Positions 1-12,471 of a stretch of DNA of 64,000 nucleotides are shown piece after piece. The notes below the pieces were generated by a model. The model was not told the DNA's origin, did not search any database, and was given only the letters and a program-made list of their open reading frames with translations. Source of the DNA: CALRQJ02 sp943370285. GTDB taxonomy: Bacteria > Bacteroidota > Bacteroidia > Chitinophagales > Chitinophagaceae. The DNA lies in assembly GCA_943370285.1 (NCBI GenBank), contig CALRQJ020000012.1:1-64000 (forward strand), read 5' to 3'. Numbering within the stretch: position 1 is the first letter of the stretch; each line of letters opens with the position of its first letter. The translations under genes were made by a program, and so were the position numbers.

Positions 1-554
<554 letters not shown>

Positions 555-642
555 TTAGAGTATGTTATCTTTTTAGTTGTTGCTTCAACTACTTTCAAAC
601 TTTTATATAGTTCTTTATTACCCGATTAATTTGGCTACATAT

Positions 643-720
643 AGATCCGTAGCTCAGCCTGGTTAGAGCACTACACTGATAATGTAGGGGTCACCAGTTC
701 AAATCTGGTCGGGTCTACCA
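643..720 (+). tRNA. tRNA-Ile (anticodon GAT)
   Basis: A full cloverleaf can be folded: acceptor AGATCCG/CGGGTCT, anticodon stem CTACA/TGTAG with loop CTGATAA giving anticodon GAT, and T-loop sequence GTTCAAATC. The 3' CCA is encoded (718-720). It lies in the spacer between 16S and 23S rRNA, the usual bacterial place for tRNA-Ile and tRNA-Ala, and will be processed from the rRNA transcript. Confidence 0.97.
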
Positions 721-761
721 CAATTAGCAAGTTAGCACTGTCTAATAGGCTAATTCTCTAT

Positions 762-835
762 GGGGGGTTAGCTCAGTTGGCTAGAGCACCTGCCTTGCAC
801 GCAGGGGGTCATCGGTTCGACTCCGATATCCTCCA
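762..835 (+). tRNA. tRNA-Ala (anticodon TGC)
   Basis: The cloverleaf has acceptor GGGGGGT/ATCCTCC, anticodon stem CCTGC/GCAGG with loop CTTGCAC (anticodon TGC) and T-loop TTCGACT. The discriminator is A835 and the following bases are CAA, so the CCA tail is not encoded here and must be added by a nucleotidyltransferase, unlike in the neighbouring tRNA-Ile. It is the second tRNA of the 16S-23S spacer. Confidence 0.97.
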
Positions 836-844
836 CAATTAATC

Positions 845-893
845 AGATGTGATTTGTAAAGGCAAATCTCTTGGTTCAAGTCCATCACATCTA
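845..893 (+). other. truncated tRNA-like element in the rRNA spacer
   Basis: Ten bases after tRNA-Ala there is a 49-nt segment that folds like a tRNA lacking most of its body. AGATGTG (845-851) pairs perfectly with CACATCT (886-892) as an acceptor-like stem. ATTTG/CAAAT (852-856 with 863-867) makes one small hairpin. GGTTCAAGTCC (873-883) matches the T-arm consensus, but its stem is degenerate. No anticodon arm is present. I infer a relic of a third spacer tRNA or an rRNA-processing structure; it should not be functional as a tRNA. Confidence 0.5.
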
Positions 894-913
894 CTAGCCA
901 GTACACTGGCAAA

Positions 914-924
914 GTTCTTTGACA
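914..924 (+). promoter_or_regulatory. boxA-like antitermination signal in the rRNA spacer
   Basis: GTTCTTTGACA stands between the spacer tRNAs and 23S rRNA. It resembles the boxA element bound by NusB/NusE during rRNA antitermination, and this place in the spacer is the known one. It is preceded by a small hairpin GCCAG/CTGGC (897-910). The call rests on sequence similarity and position only. Confidence 0.5.
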
Positions 925-979
925 TATTGGGAAAGTTATAAAATAGAGTAACAAAAGTGATTTAATCACTTCTAATTTT

Positions 980-3853
<2,874 letters not shown>

Positions 3854-3936
3854 TTTTATTGTTTATTTATAAACAATGCCTCTATTTTATGCTTCCCAAT
3901 ATGTAAATTATTATGCTGTTAATACAGTAATTGTCT

Positions 3937-4047
<111 letters not shown>

Positions 4048-4053
4048 TTTATT

Positions 4054-4088
4054 AAACCATTCCGTTTTTACGGAATGGTTTTTTTTTG
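4054..4088 (+). terminator. rRNA operon terminator
   Basis: AAACCATTCCG (4054-4064) pairs perfectly with CGGAATGGTTT (4071-4081), extended by T4065/A4070, and is followed by a run of T. This is a strong intrinsic terminator right after 5S rRNA. Confidence 0.93.
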
Positions 4089-4229
4089 TTCACACCTCAC
4101 AATACAACATCGTTTTGTTATTGTAATATTTCAAAACCATCTCTTCAAGAACAATTAAATTTCTTACTTTCACCCACCGACCTAATGTATTTCGATTTTG
4201 TGCTAATTGATGTCGGATAAATATGTTGT

Positions 4230-5222
4230 ATGAAAGCAATTATTCCAGTAGCAGGAGCAGGAACTAAACTTAGGCCACACACTTATACCCAACCTAAAGC
4301 TTTAATTCCTATTGCAGGTAAAACGATTCTCAGCTTTATTGTTGATCAACTCCATACGGCCGGAATCAATGAATTTATTTTTATAGTTGGTTATTTAGGT
4401 GAAAAAATTCAAGATTACGTTAAACAAACTTATCCTAATCTTATTACACATTTTGTTTATCAAAATGAAAGACAAGGAACCGGCCATGCCATTGAGTTAG
4501 CAAAAAGTATTGTTGGTAATGATGAAGTCTTTGTAACACTAGGAGATACTATTTGCGAATATGATGTGAACGAAGTAATCAATAGTTCACACAGTATGCT
4601 TGGTGTAAAAAAAGTTGATGATCCAAGAAATTTTGGTGTTGCAGAAATAGGTGAGGATGGATTTATTTCGCATGTTGTTGAAAAGCCTGCTATTCCAAAA
4701 AGTAACATGGCTTTAGTTGGACTCTATAAAATAAAAGAAACTGATTTTTTATTCGAATGTTTACATCATTTGTTTACACAGGATATCAAAACATACGGTG
4801 AATATAATTTGACCGATGCATTAGATTGCATGATTAAACGTGGCGCAAAATTTCAGGCATTTAAGGTTAAGAATTGGTTTGATTGCGGCAAAAAAGAAAC
4901 GCTTTTAGAAAGTAATGCAACTTTATTAAAAAAGTTTGGTGGCAATGTTGATATACCTCATCATTTTCCGGATACCATCATTATCCCACCGGTTAGTATT
5001 GCTCCCGGTTGTGAGATTAAAAATTCTATCATTGGCCCACATGTTGCCATTGGCACAAATACCACAATTGCTCACTCTATAGTGAGAGATAGTATTATTG
5101 GTTCTTATACGAATTTGTATGAAGTTGTTTTAGATAATTCTTTGATTGGTAGTGATGCTAGTGTAAAAGGATTAAGCAGGAGTTTGAATATTGGTGATAA
5201 TACAGAAATCGATTTTGGATAA
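4230..5222 (+). CDS. sugar nucleotidyltransferase (glucose-1-phosphate thymidylyl/uridylyltransferase-like)
   Basis: The 330-residue protein should transfer a nucleotide to a sugar 1-phosphate to make an NDP-sugar for cell-surface polysaccharides. Residues 1-225 form the NTP-transferase Rossmann-type domain with the signature GAGTKLRPHTYTQPKALIPI at about 8-28; the Lys of PKALIPIAGK is the family's sugar/nucleotide contact. VTLGDTI (about 103) supplies the metal-binding Asp. The C-terminal 90 residues carry hexapeptide-like repeats (SIAPGCEIKNSIIGPHVAIG) typical of a left-handed beta-helix. The usual first glycine-rich GGxGTRL is GAGTKLR, an acceptable variant. Substrate cannot be told. No close operon partner besides the gene that starts 24 nt later. 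Confidence 0.88.
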   Translation: MKAIIPVAGAGTKLRPHTYTQPKALIPIAGKTILSFIVDQLHTAGINEFIFIVGYLGEKIQDYVKQTYPNLITHFVYQNERQGTGHAIELAKSIVGNDEVFVTLGDTICEYDVNEVINSSHSMLGVKKVDDPRNFGVAEIGEDGFISHVVEKPAIPKSNMALVGLYKIKETDFLFECLHHLFTQDIKTYGEYNLTDALDCMIKRGAKFQAFKVKNWFDCGKKETLLESNATLLKKFGGNVDIPHHFPDTIIIPPVSIAPGCEIKNSIIGPHVAIGTNTTIAHSIVRDSIIGSYTNLYEVVLDNSLIGSDASVKGLSRSLNIGDNTEIDFG

Positions 5223-5246
5223 TTTTTTTAATAATGTAGTTTGATA

Positions 5247-6185
5247 ATGAATAATCGGATTACACAATTGTTTAAAATTGACTATCCCATCATTCAAGCA
5301 GGAATGATTTGGGTAAGCGGATGGCGCCTTGCATCAGCCGTAAGTAATGCCGGTGGACTTGGAATAATTGGTGCCGGCAGTATGTATCCTGATGTTTTGC
5401 AAGAACATATTCAAAAATGTAAAGCAGCTACCAACAAACCTTTTGCTGTCAATCTTCCGTTACTCTACCCTGATATAGAAAAACATATTCAAATTATTAT
5501 AGCAGAAAAAGTACCTATCGTTTTTACAAGTGCTGGTAACCCAAAGACTTGGACTGCTTTATTTAAACACCATGGTATTCTTGTTGTACATGTTGTGAGT
5601 AGTAGCAAGTTTGCACTAAAATCTCAAGAAGCAGGTTGCGATGCTGTTGTTGCCGAAGGTTTTGAAGCAGGCGGACACAATGGAAGGGAGGAAACTACCA
5701 GTTTAGTTCTGATTCCGGCTGTTGTTAAAACTGTAAATATTCCTGTGATTGCTGCCGGTGGTATTGCAAGCGGTCGTCAAATGTTAGCCGCAATGGTTTT
5801 GGGTGCATCCGGCGTACAGATTGGAAGTAGATTTGTATGTACAACTGAATCATCGGCTCATCTTTCATTTAAAGAAGCGATTTTAAAGGCCGATGAAGGC
5901 GATACTCAGTTACAAATGAAAAAAACTGTTCCTGTTCGTCTATTGAATAACCAATTTGCGAAGCAAATTAGGGAAGCTGAATTAAGAGGTGCATCGGCGG
6001 AAGAATTGCAACAGATTTTAGGAAGAGCAAGGGCTAAAAAAGGAATGTTTGAAGGTGATTTAGCAGAAGGTGAATTGGAGATTGGGCAAGTAAGCAGTTT
6101 AATTAGGGAAATAAAATCTGCAGCTGAAGTGGTTGAAGAAGTTTGGTCAGATTTTCAACAGGCTCTCTTACAGCCACTTATGTAA
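5247..6185 (+). CDS. nitronate monooxygenase / FabK-like FMN oxidoreductase
   Basis: This is a TIM-barrel FMN enzyme of the 2-nitropropane dioxygenase family. The N-terminus reads YPIIQAGMIWVSGW then AVSNAGGLGIIG, the FMN phosphate region is PVIAAGGIASGRQ (about 170-183), and the conserved EAGGHNG (about 140) holds the catalytic His. Members either oxidise nitronates or act as the enoyl-ACP reductase FabK; sequence alone does not decide which. About 312 residues is usual. I start at ATG 5247; a TTG two codons earlier is less likely. It lies 24 nt after the nucleotidyltransferase and may be co-transcribed. Confidence 0.85.
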   Translation: MNNRITQLFKIDYPIIQAGMIWVSGWRLASAVSNAGGLGIIGAGSMYPDVLQEHIQKCKAATNKPFAVNLPLLYPDIEKHIQIIIAEKVPIVFTSAGNPKTWTALFKHHGILVVHVVSSSKFALKSQEAGCDAVVAEGFEAGGHNGREETTSLVLIPAVVKTVNIPVIAAGGIASGRQMLAAMVLGASGVQIGSRFVCTTESSAHLSFKEAILKADEGDTQLQMKKTVPVRLLNNQFAKQIREAELRGASAEELQQILGRARAKKGMFEGDLAEGELEIGQVSSLIREIKSAAEVVEEVWSDFQQALLQPLM

Positions 6186-6273
6186 ATTCTTGTTTGATAA
6201 AATGTTAAATAAAACGAAAATACATTAAGCAATATTTAGATTTTGTAAGTTAGCATACCAAAATTGGTCTGCT

Positions 6274-6663
6274 ATGAACAAATTTTTTATTCTTTTACTT
6301 TGCTTAATCGCATTTACAGCAACACAAATAAAAGCCTCATCAACAGTTGATGGAACAGTAATAGCCGCCGATACTAAAAAGCCGATTGCAGATGTTACTA
6401 TCATTGCAATTAATCCTATCACTAAAATAGAACATTGCGCAACTACCGACGCTAAAGGAGAGTTTAAAATTACTGTTTCAACACCAGGTACTTATAACAT
6501 AAAGTTTAAGAAGGAAGATTACATCACTACAGAAAAAAATAAGTTACAAGTTGTTGCAAAAACTACACAGCACATCAACATTGAAATGTCTCCAATTTTA
6601 GAAGAAGATGACCATCATGGGTGGAGAAATAAAGGTAGATATGGCCTAATTACAATGTGGTAA
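6274..6663 (+). CDS. small secreted carboxypeptidase-regulatory-like (peptidase M14 associated) domain protein
   Basis: The 129-residue protein has a Sec signal peptide (about residues 1-21, ending near KAS). The rest is one CarboxypepD_reg-like beta-sandwich: VDGTVIAADTKKPIADVTI followed by TTDAKGEFKITV and GTYNIKFKKEDYITTE. Such domains usually sit at the N-terminus of TonB receptors, so finding one alone in a short exported protein is notable. The C-terminus is rich in charged residues (EEDDHHGWRNKGRYG). It converges with the B12-binding gene, with 2 nt between the stops. Function is unknown. Confidence 0.75.
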   Translation: MNKFFILLLCLIAFTATQIKASSTVDGTVIAADTKKPIADVTIIAINPITKIEHCATTDAKGEFKITVSTPGTYNIKFKKEDYITTEKNKLQVVAKTTQHINIEMSPILEEDDHHGWRNKGRYGLITMW

Positions 6664-6665
6664 AG

Positions 6666-7073
6666 CTAAAAATTTCGATTTAATTTCACCCAATCAGCAA
6701 TATAGGTAGCTATATCAGCTGTTGCTGTGCCTGGAGCAAACAACTTTCCTACACCCATTGCTTGCAATTCATGAATATCTTCATCGGGTATAATTCCACC
6801 ACCCGTTAGGAGCACATCATGCATACCTTTTTCTTTCATCAATCCAATTACTTTAGGAAATACGGTATTGTGAGCACCACTTAAAATGCTAATGCCAATA
6901 GCATCAACATCTTCTTGCAATGCAGCATTAACAACCATCTCGGGTGTTTGGCGTAAACCGGTGTAAATGACTTCCATTCCTGCATCCCGCAAAGCGGTTG
7001 CAATAACTTTTGCTCCACGATCATGGCCATCTAATCCTACCTTAGCAACAAGTACTCTAATGGGTCTGGTCAT
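6666..7073 (-). CDS. stand-alone cobalamin (B12)-binding protein, methylmalonyl-CoA mutase C-terminal type
   Basis: The 135 residues correspond to the B12-binding Rossmann domain of methylmalonyl-CoA mutase. The hallmark DxHxxG is DGHDRG at residues 15-20, whose His is the lower cobalt ligand; SILSGAH (about 62) and LTGGGIIPDED (about 89) are the other conserved loops. In many organisms a split mutase has this domain as a separate small subunit; the large catalytic subunit is not in this window. It may serve that mutase or another B12 protein. A -7 element TATTTTTG lies at 7102-7109 on the same strand. Confidence 0.88.
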   Translation of the reverse strand: MTRPIRVLVAKVGLDGHDRGAKVIATALRDAGMEVIYTGLRQTPEMVVNAALQEDVDAIGISILSGAHNTVFPKVIGLMKEKGMHDVLLTGGGIIPDEDIHELQAMGVGKLFAPGTATADIATYIADWVKLNRNF

Positions 7074-7101
7074 ACAATAGATAATTGATTCGTTAGATGA
7101 G

Positions 7102-7109
7102 CAAAAATA
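7102..7109 (-). promoter_or_regulatory. -7 promoter element for the B12-binding protein gene
   Basis: On the minus strand the sequence is TATTTTTG, matching the Bacteroidota -7 consensus TAnnTTTG, 28 nt before the ATG. No convincing TTTG was found 19-21 nt upstream of it. Confidence 0.45.
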
Positions 7110-7159
7110 GTATTAATCAGCGAAGCAGATATGCTTGGTAATTTTATAATTGATTATTT

Positions 7160-8149
7160 ATGGAATATAGAAAGTTTGGAAATACAACACTTAACGTAAG
7201 TGAAATTGGATTTGGTGCATGGGCTATTGGTGGTGGTGCAATGGTTGGTAAAACACCAATAGGTTGGGGAGATGTTGATGATAATACTTCTATAGCAGCT
7301 ATTTACGCTGCTTTAGATGCAGGTATAAATTTTTTTGATACAGCAGATATATATGGACTTGGTCATTCGGAAAATATATTAGGAAAAACAATTGGAAACA
7401 AACCTGACACCATTATCGCTACTAAGGTTGGTAATGTTGCCCGTGATGAACAATTTACAACTGATTATACTAAGGCCTATATCATTGAAGCCTGTGAAAA
7501 AAGTTTGAAAAGACTTAACAGAGAATGTATTGATTATTATCAATTGCATACTGCCAAGGTACAACACTTAGCAGATGGAAATTGTATTGAAGCCATGCAA
7601 CAATTGCAACAGCAAGGAAAAATTAAGTATTGGGGTTTATCACTCAATACTTTTTCACCAGAGGCAGAAACTGATTGGCTAATTAATCATCAATTAGGTG
7701 ATGGTTTACAAGTTGTATTAAATCTTGTTAATCAAAAATCGTTACCAGCCATTAATAGAGCTGCTGCAAATGGTTATGGTATAATTGTAAGAATGCCGTT
7801 ACAATTTGGGTTATTAACCGGAAAGTTTGATAGGAATGTTTCTTTCCCTACTAATGATCATCGGAAAAAGCGGTTGACGCCTACTATTATTGCCGCAGTA
7901 GAAACTGCATTAGCACCAATTTGGCAATTGTGTACTAAGTATGAAATCAATAAAACCCAACTTGCATTAAGTTATATTAAATCTTATCCTCAGGTTTCCA
8001 CTATCATTCCCGGTATTAGAACTCCAGATCATGTTTCAAGTAATACAAGTGGACTTGTGACATTAACTGCCGAAGATATGCTAATGATTGAGGAAATGGG
8101 AGCCGGCTCTTTACTCCCAATTTTAACGATGATAGAACAACAAGGGTAG
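7160..8149 (+). CDS. aldo/keto reductase
   Basis: The 329-residue protein is an NADPH-dependent aldo/keto reductase barrel. The catalytic tetrad can be placed: Asp60 and Tyr65 in FFDTADIYG, the Lys in IIATKVGN and the His in YYQLHTAK. The C-terminal cofactor segment is STIIPGIRTPDHVSSN, close to the usual IPG.R...... motif. The likely substrate is an aldehyde or sugar; it cannot be narrowed further. It is divergent from the B12-binding gene and is not clearly in an operon. Confidence 0.88.
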   Translation: MEYRKFGNTTLNVSEIGFGAWAIGGGAMVGKTPIGWGDVDDNTSIAAIYAALDAGINFFDTADIYGLGHSENILGKTIGNKPDTIIATKVGNVARDEQFTTDYTKAYIIEACEKSLKRLNRECIDYYQLHTAKVQHLADGNCIEAMQQLQQQGKIKYWGLSLNTFSPEAETDWLINHQLGDGLQVVLNLVNQKSLPAINRAAANGYGIIVRMPLQFGLLTGKFDRNVSFPTNDHRKKRLTPTIIAAVETALAPIWQLCTKYEINKTQLALSYIKSYPQVSTIIPGIRTPDHVSSNTSGLVTLTAEDMLMIEEMGAGSLLPILTMIEQQG

Positions 8150-8281
8150 CTTTTTGCATAAGAAGTAACCATCTTTCATATCGCTTATTTGTTTTTTATC
8201 CGCTTTTAACCCCGTTTGCAATAAAAAATATCTTTTTTTAAAAATAAATGACCATTTTGTTGGTCTAAAAAATCACTTGAT

Positions 8282-10885
8282 ATGAGAAAACATATGTTTT
8301 TGTTATCTGCAACCCTGTTTTCAGTTGCTTCAGTTATTGCACAACCAAAGGCAACAACTACAGCAGTTGCAGATTCTGCTAAAAAAGCCCCAAGCACTCC
8401 ACCAAAACCTTCGGTAAGTGAAAAAACAAAATCGAGTAAAAAGCATGAAGGACTTTTTACTGTTTATCAAGATACTACAACCGGTAGTACACAGTTGTAT
8501 ATTAAGAAAAGCCAGTTAGGTAAAGAGTTTATCTATCAGAGCTTTTCATTAAGTGGACCTACGTCTTTGTTTTTGAACCAAAGTATGCACCGAGCAAATT
8601 TTGTTTTTCAAATAAGAAAGGCGTACGATAAAATTGAGTTTGCTACGCAGAATACCAATTTCTATTTCGATAAAAACAATGCCGTTACTAAGTCTGCTAA
8701 CGTAGATCATCCCGATGCAATTTTTTTAGCAGAAAAAGTTGTGGTAGAGGATGCTGATGGTTATTTAATTGCTGCTGATGGTCTATTTATTAGCGATAAA
8801 TTAGATCCAGTTAAGCCATTGCCAAATCCTGCTGCTCCTCCGGGTTCATCTTTTAATTTGGGTAATCTCAATCCCATGAAAAGTAAGTATGCCGGTATTC
8901 GTTCCTATCCAAACAATACTGATGTAATGGTTGATTTAGCGTATGACAACCCAGCGCCATTTAATCAAGGAGGAAAGGATATTACCGATGCCCGATTCAA
9001 CCGAGTTAAAATGCAACATTCGTTTTTAGAAGTTCCAAATAATACTTTCCGTCCTCGTAAAGATGACCCAAGAGTTGGATATTTTGGTTCCGAGATTGAT
9101 GATCTTACTTCCTTTTCTCCAACCCCATACAAAGACATTATTAATCGTTGGCATTTAGTAAAGAAAGATCCAACTGCAGCAGTTAGTGAACCCGTAGAGC
9201 CAATTGTTTGGTGGATAGAAAATACAACACCGGTAGAATTAAGACCATACGTTAAAGAAGCCGGAGAAAAATGGAATGAGGCATTTGAAAAAGCAGGATT
9301 TAAAAATGCCATTGTGATGAAAGAAATGCCTGATAATGCAGATTGGGATCCGGCAGATATTAGATATAATGTTATTCGTTGGGTGAGTAGCGCTTATCCT
9401 TCGTATGGTGCTATCGGACCAAGTTTTACAAATCCTCGTACAGGCCAAATTCTAGGTAGTGATATTACTGTAGAATGGAGAAGTGGTGCAGGTGTTGTAG
9501 TTAACGACGAGTTGTATAATGGTTTTAACGGTTGGGGTATTCAATCAGATAAAGCAGAAGCTATGCAACATTTTATGTCGGCTAAAGACAAGCAACATTG
9601 GGCAACTTGCAATATGGCACAACATCTTACAAATCAATTTGCAATTGGTCAAACCGCAGTTGAATTATTAGATGGCGAAGCTGGTATTGCTAAAGGCGTT
9701 CCTGAATTGCATAAGCAGTTTTTATACTATCTTATTTTGCATGAAATGGGTCATACCTTGGGTTTGAATCATAATATGAAAGCAAGCCAAATGTTAAGTC
9801 CTTCAGAAGTGCATAATACTGCCATTACCCGTAAATTAGGTTTACAAGGTTCTGTTATGGATTACCCTGCTATCAATGTAAGCGCAGATCGCAGCAAGCA
9901 AGGTGATTATTATACTACTAAAGTTGGTCCTTATGATACTTGGGCTATTGAATATGGTTATGCTGTATTCAGCGAAGCTGAGGAAAATGCAAAATTGGAT
10001 GAAATTTTATCTCGTAGTAACGATCCTAAATTAGCATTTGGTAACGATGCAGATGATATGCGTGGGCCTGGTAGTGGTATAGATCCTCGAGTAATGGTAA
10101 ACGACATGAGTAACGATATGGTTACCTATGCAGAGGAAAGATTTAAATTAGTGAATACGATGATGGGTAAATTGAAAGCTAGATATGCTCAGCCCAATGA
10201 ATCGTACGCTAAACTCCGTAGCCGTTATAATAATTTAGGTGGACAAAGAGTGCAAATGGCGAATGCTATTGCAAACTATATTGGTGGTGTACAAGTGGAC
10301 AGAAGTTTCCCCGGACAAAACAGCAATGCTAAACCATTTACTGTTGTGCCAGTAGATTATCAGAAGAAAGCAATGGCATTATTGTCTAAGCATGTTTTTG
10401 CTCCTACTGCATTTGATGCTGATACTTATCTTTTCCCTTATTTGCAATTGCAGCGTAGAGGTTTTGGTTTCTTTGGTAACACCGAAGATCCTAAGCCACA
10501 GAATACCATTATGGCGTTGCAGACTTCTGTTTTACAGCGTATCCTAAATCCGGTAACATTGCAAAGAATCAACAGCAGTAGTTTGTATGGTAATACTTAC
10601 AGTGTAGCTGATGTAATGAGTGATATTGTTACTGCAAGTTTTGCTGCAGATTTGAAAACGAATGTTAATCTATACAGACAAAATTTACAAACTGAATTTG
10701 TAAAAGGAGCTGCATCTATTGCCAATGCAAATGTTGGTTATGATAATGCTTCTAAAGCAGCTGCGTATAATACTTTAAAAAAGATTAAATCTTTGTTGTC
10801 AACTGCAGTTAGCACAACAGAACAAACTAGAGCACACCGTTCTAATTTGGTGTTCTTAATTGATAAAGCATTATTAGTTAAATAA
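8282..10885 (+). CDS. secreted zinc-dependent metalloprotease (DUF5117/DUF5118, met-zincin)
   Basis: The 867-residue protein has a signal peptide (MRKHMFLLSATLFSVASVIAQ) and should act in the periplasm or at the surface. The zinc site HEMGHTLGLNH begins at residue 487, giving HExxHxxGxxH: three His ligands and the catalytic Glu. The downstream Met-turn is probably in GSVMDYPAIN. Upstream lie the DUF5118 region (HEGLFTVYQDTTTGSTQLYI) and DUF5117. The size and domain order are those of the common Bacteroidota family. It is monocistronic and is followed by a strong bidirectional terminator. The peptide substrate is unknown. Confidence 0.92.
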   Translation: MRKHMFLLSATLFSVASVIAQPKATTTAVADSAKKAPSTPPKPSVSEKTKSSKKHEGLFTVYQDTTTGSTQLYIKKSQLGKEFIYQSFSLSGPTSLFLNQSMHRANFVFQIRKAYDKIEFATQNTNFYFDKNNAVTKSANVDHPDAIFLAEKVVVEDADGYLIAADGLFISDKLDPVKPLPNPAAPPGSSFNLGNLNPMKSKYAGIRSYPNNTDVMVDLAYDNPAPFNQGGKDITDARFNRVKMQHSFLEVPNNTFRPRKDDPRVGYFGSEIDDLTSFSPTPYKDIINRWHLVKKDPTAAVSEPVEPIVWWIENTTPVELRPYVKEAGEKWNEAFEKAGFKNAIVMKEMPDNADWDPADIRYNVIRWVSSAYPSYGAIGPSFTNPRTGQILGSDITVEWRSGAGVVVNDELYNGFNGWGIQSDKAEAMQHFMSAKDKQHWATCNMAQHLTNQFAIGQTAVELLDGEAGIAKGVPELHKQFLYYLILHEMGHTLGLNHNMKASQMLSPSEVHNTAITRKLGLQGSVMDYPAINVSADRSKQGDYYTTKVGPYDTWAIEYGYAVFSEAEENAKLDEILSRSNDPKLAFGNDADDMRGPGSGIDPRVMVNDMSNDMVTYAEERFKLVNTMMGKLKARYAQPNESYAKLRSRYNNLGGQRVQMANAIANYIGGVQVDRSFPGQNSNAKPFTVVPVDYQKKAMALLSKHVFAPTAFDADTYLFPYLQLQRRGFGFFGNTEDPKPQNTIMALQTSVLQRILNPVTLQRINSSSLYGNTYSVADVMSDIVTASFAADLKTNVNLYRQNLQTEFVKGAASIANANVGYDNASKAAAYNTLKKIKSLLSTAVSTTEQTRAHRSNLVFLIDKALLVK

Positions 10886-10903
10886 TCTAAATAGTTAGCA
10901 TAT

Positions 10904-10940
10904 AAAATCGGCTCCATTGCAAAGCAATGGAGCCGATTTT
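10904..10940. terminator. bidirectional terminator between convergent genes
   Basis: AAAATCGGCTCCATTGC (10904-10920) and its exact reverse complement (10924-10940) flank an AAA loop, giving a 17-bp perfect stem with A and T tracts built into it. It serves the metalloprotease gene on the plus strand and gltX on the minus strand. Confidence 0.9.
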
Positions 10941-10958
10941 GTTTTTAGAACAACTTGT

Positions 10959-12464
10959 TTACAATAAACTAAGCATATGCTTAATTCTGCTTACAGTTTC
11001 TGTTTTACCTATGAGTGCTGCAATGTCAAATACTCCGGGGCCAAACTTACCACCTACTAGCATTATTCTGAATGGTAGCATGAGTTCGCCGGGTTTAAGT
11101 TGATGTTCTGCTGCTAATGCTTTAAAGCTTGCTTCTAATGCTACCGCTTCCCACAGCGTTGAAGTTTCAAATTGTTGCACTAATGTTCCAAAAAATGCTT
11201 GCTTTTTATCGTCCCATTTAGGTTTTATAGCATCTATTTCTATTGTTGCAGGTGCTTCAAAAAAGAAAGCTGTTTGCTGAACAAAATCGCCAAGGAGTGT
11301 ACATCTATCTTTCGTTAATTCAATTACTTTATTGATAAACTCTTCGTTTTTATGAGTAATTAAATTACCTAATATCGGTTGCACTTTTTGACGAAGTAAG
11401 TCTACATCCATCTTTTTAATCCATTCATGGTTATACCATTTGGCTTTTTCAAAATCGAATTTAGCGCCTCCTTTATGAACTCTGTCAATTGAAAATTTTT
11501 CAACCAATTCATTCAAACTAAAAATTTCTTGTTCTGTTCCACTGTTCCAACCCAACATAGCCAACATATTTACAAAAGCTTCGGGTAAGAAGCCTCTTTC
11601 CTTAAACCCACTGTTTACTGTACCATCTGCATTTTTCCAATCCATTGCAAATACAGGAAAACCCAATCTATCTCCATCTCTTTTACTGAGTTTGCCATTA
11701 CCATCTGGTTTTAAAATCAAGGGTAAATGAGCCCATTTAGGCATCGCATCTAAACCAAATAAATATTGCCAAAGTAAAACATGTACCGGTGCACTTGGCA
11801 GCCATTCTTCACCTCTAAAAGCATGAGAAATTTGCATGAGATAATCATCCACTACAACAGCTAAATGATAAGTAGGCATGCCATCAGCTTTCAATAACAC
11901 TTTATCATCAACAAGACTTGTTTGAAAACTTACTTCTCCACGAATCAAGTCAGTGAAAGTAACCGTTTCATCGGTCGGCATTTTAATACGAATCACATAA
12001 GGTTTGCCGGCATTTAATAATGCTTGTGTTTCAGCTGCACTAAGCACTAAAGAATTATTGAGTTGTGTTCTTGTACTATGATTGTATAAAAAATTGGGAT
12101 GTGCTTTACGTTGAATATCTAACTCCTCGGCAGTATCAAATGCATAATATGCTTTTCCCGCTGTTACGAGTTGATCGGCATATTGCTTATACATTGCCTT
12201 GCGTTCACTTTGGCGGTATGGGGCAAAAGGTCCGCCATGTTTTGGACTTTCATCGGGTTCCAATCCACACCATTTCAAGGTTTCGAAAATATAATCTTCG
12301 GCACCTTCAACAAATCTGGTTTGGTCGGTATCTTCTATTCGTAGAATGAAATCTCCACCTTGGTGCTTTGCAAACAAATAATTAAACAACACGGTTCTAA
12401 CGCCGCCTAAATGTAAACCACCTGTTGGTGAGGGGGCAAAACGTACTCTTACTTTTTTTTCCAT
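10959..12464 (-). CDS. gltX: glutamate--tRNA ligase
   Basis: This class I aminoacyl-tRNA synthetase charges tRNA-Glu with glutamate in the cytoplasm. The HIGH-type motif is in APSPTGGLHLGGVRT (residues 10-24) and the KMSKS-type motif is KLSKRDGD (about 255). IRIEDTDQTR (about 43) is the conserved glutamate-site segment. The length of 501 residues is typical. The ATG at 12464 is 7 nt from a -7 element TATCTTTG on the same strand, so the mRNA is probably leaderless or nearly so. It is divergent from the deacetylase gene. Confidence 0.97.
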   Translation of the reverse strand: MEKKVRVRFAPSPTGGLHLGGVRTVLFNYLFAKHQGGDFILRIEDTDQTRFVEGAEDYIFETLKWCGLEPDESPKHGGPFAPYRQSERKAMYKQYADQLVTAGKAYYAFDTAEELDIQRKAHPNFLYNHSTRTQLNNSLVLSAAETQALLNAGKPYVIRIKMPTDETVTFTDLIRGEVSFQTSLVDDKVLLKADGMPTYHLAVVVDDYLMQISHAFRGEEWLPSAPVHVLLWQYLFGLDAMPKWAHLPLILKPDGNGKLSKRDGDRLGFPVFAMDWKNADGTVNSGFKERGFLPEAFVNMLAMLGWNSGTEQEIFSLNELVEKFSIDRVHKGGAKFDFEKAKWYNHEWIKKMDVDLLRQKVQPILGNLITHKNEEFINKVIELTKDRCTLLGDFVQQTAFFFEAPATIEIDAIKPKWDDKKQAFFGTLVQQFETSTLWEAVALEASFKALAAEHQLKPGELMLPFRIMLVGGKFGPGVFDIAALIGKTETVSRIKHMLSLL

Positions 12465-12471
12465 AACGCCG

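Noticed and set aside
4089..4229. Loose inverted repeat ACAATA...TATTGT after the rRNA terminator
   Set aside because: Stem is short and interrupted in AT-rich DNA; no convincing promoter for the next gene could be fixed here either.
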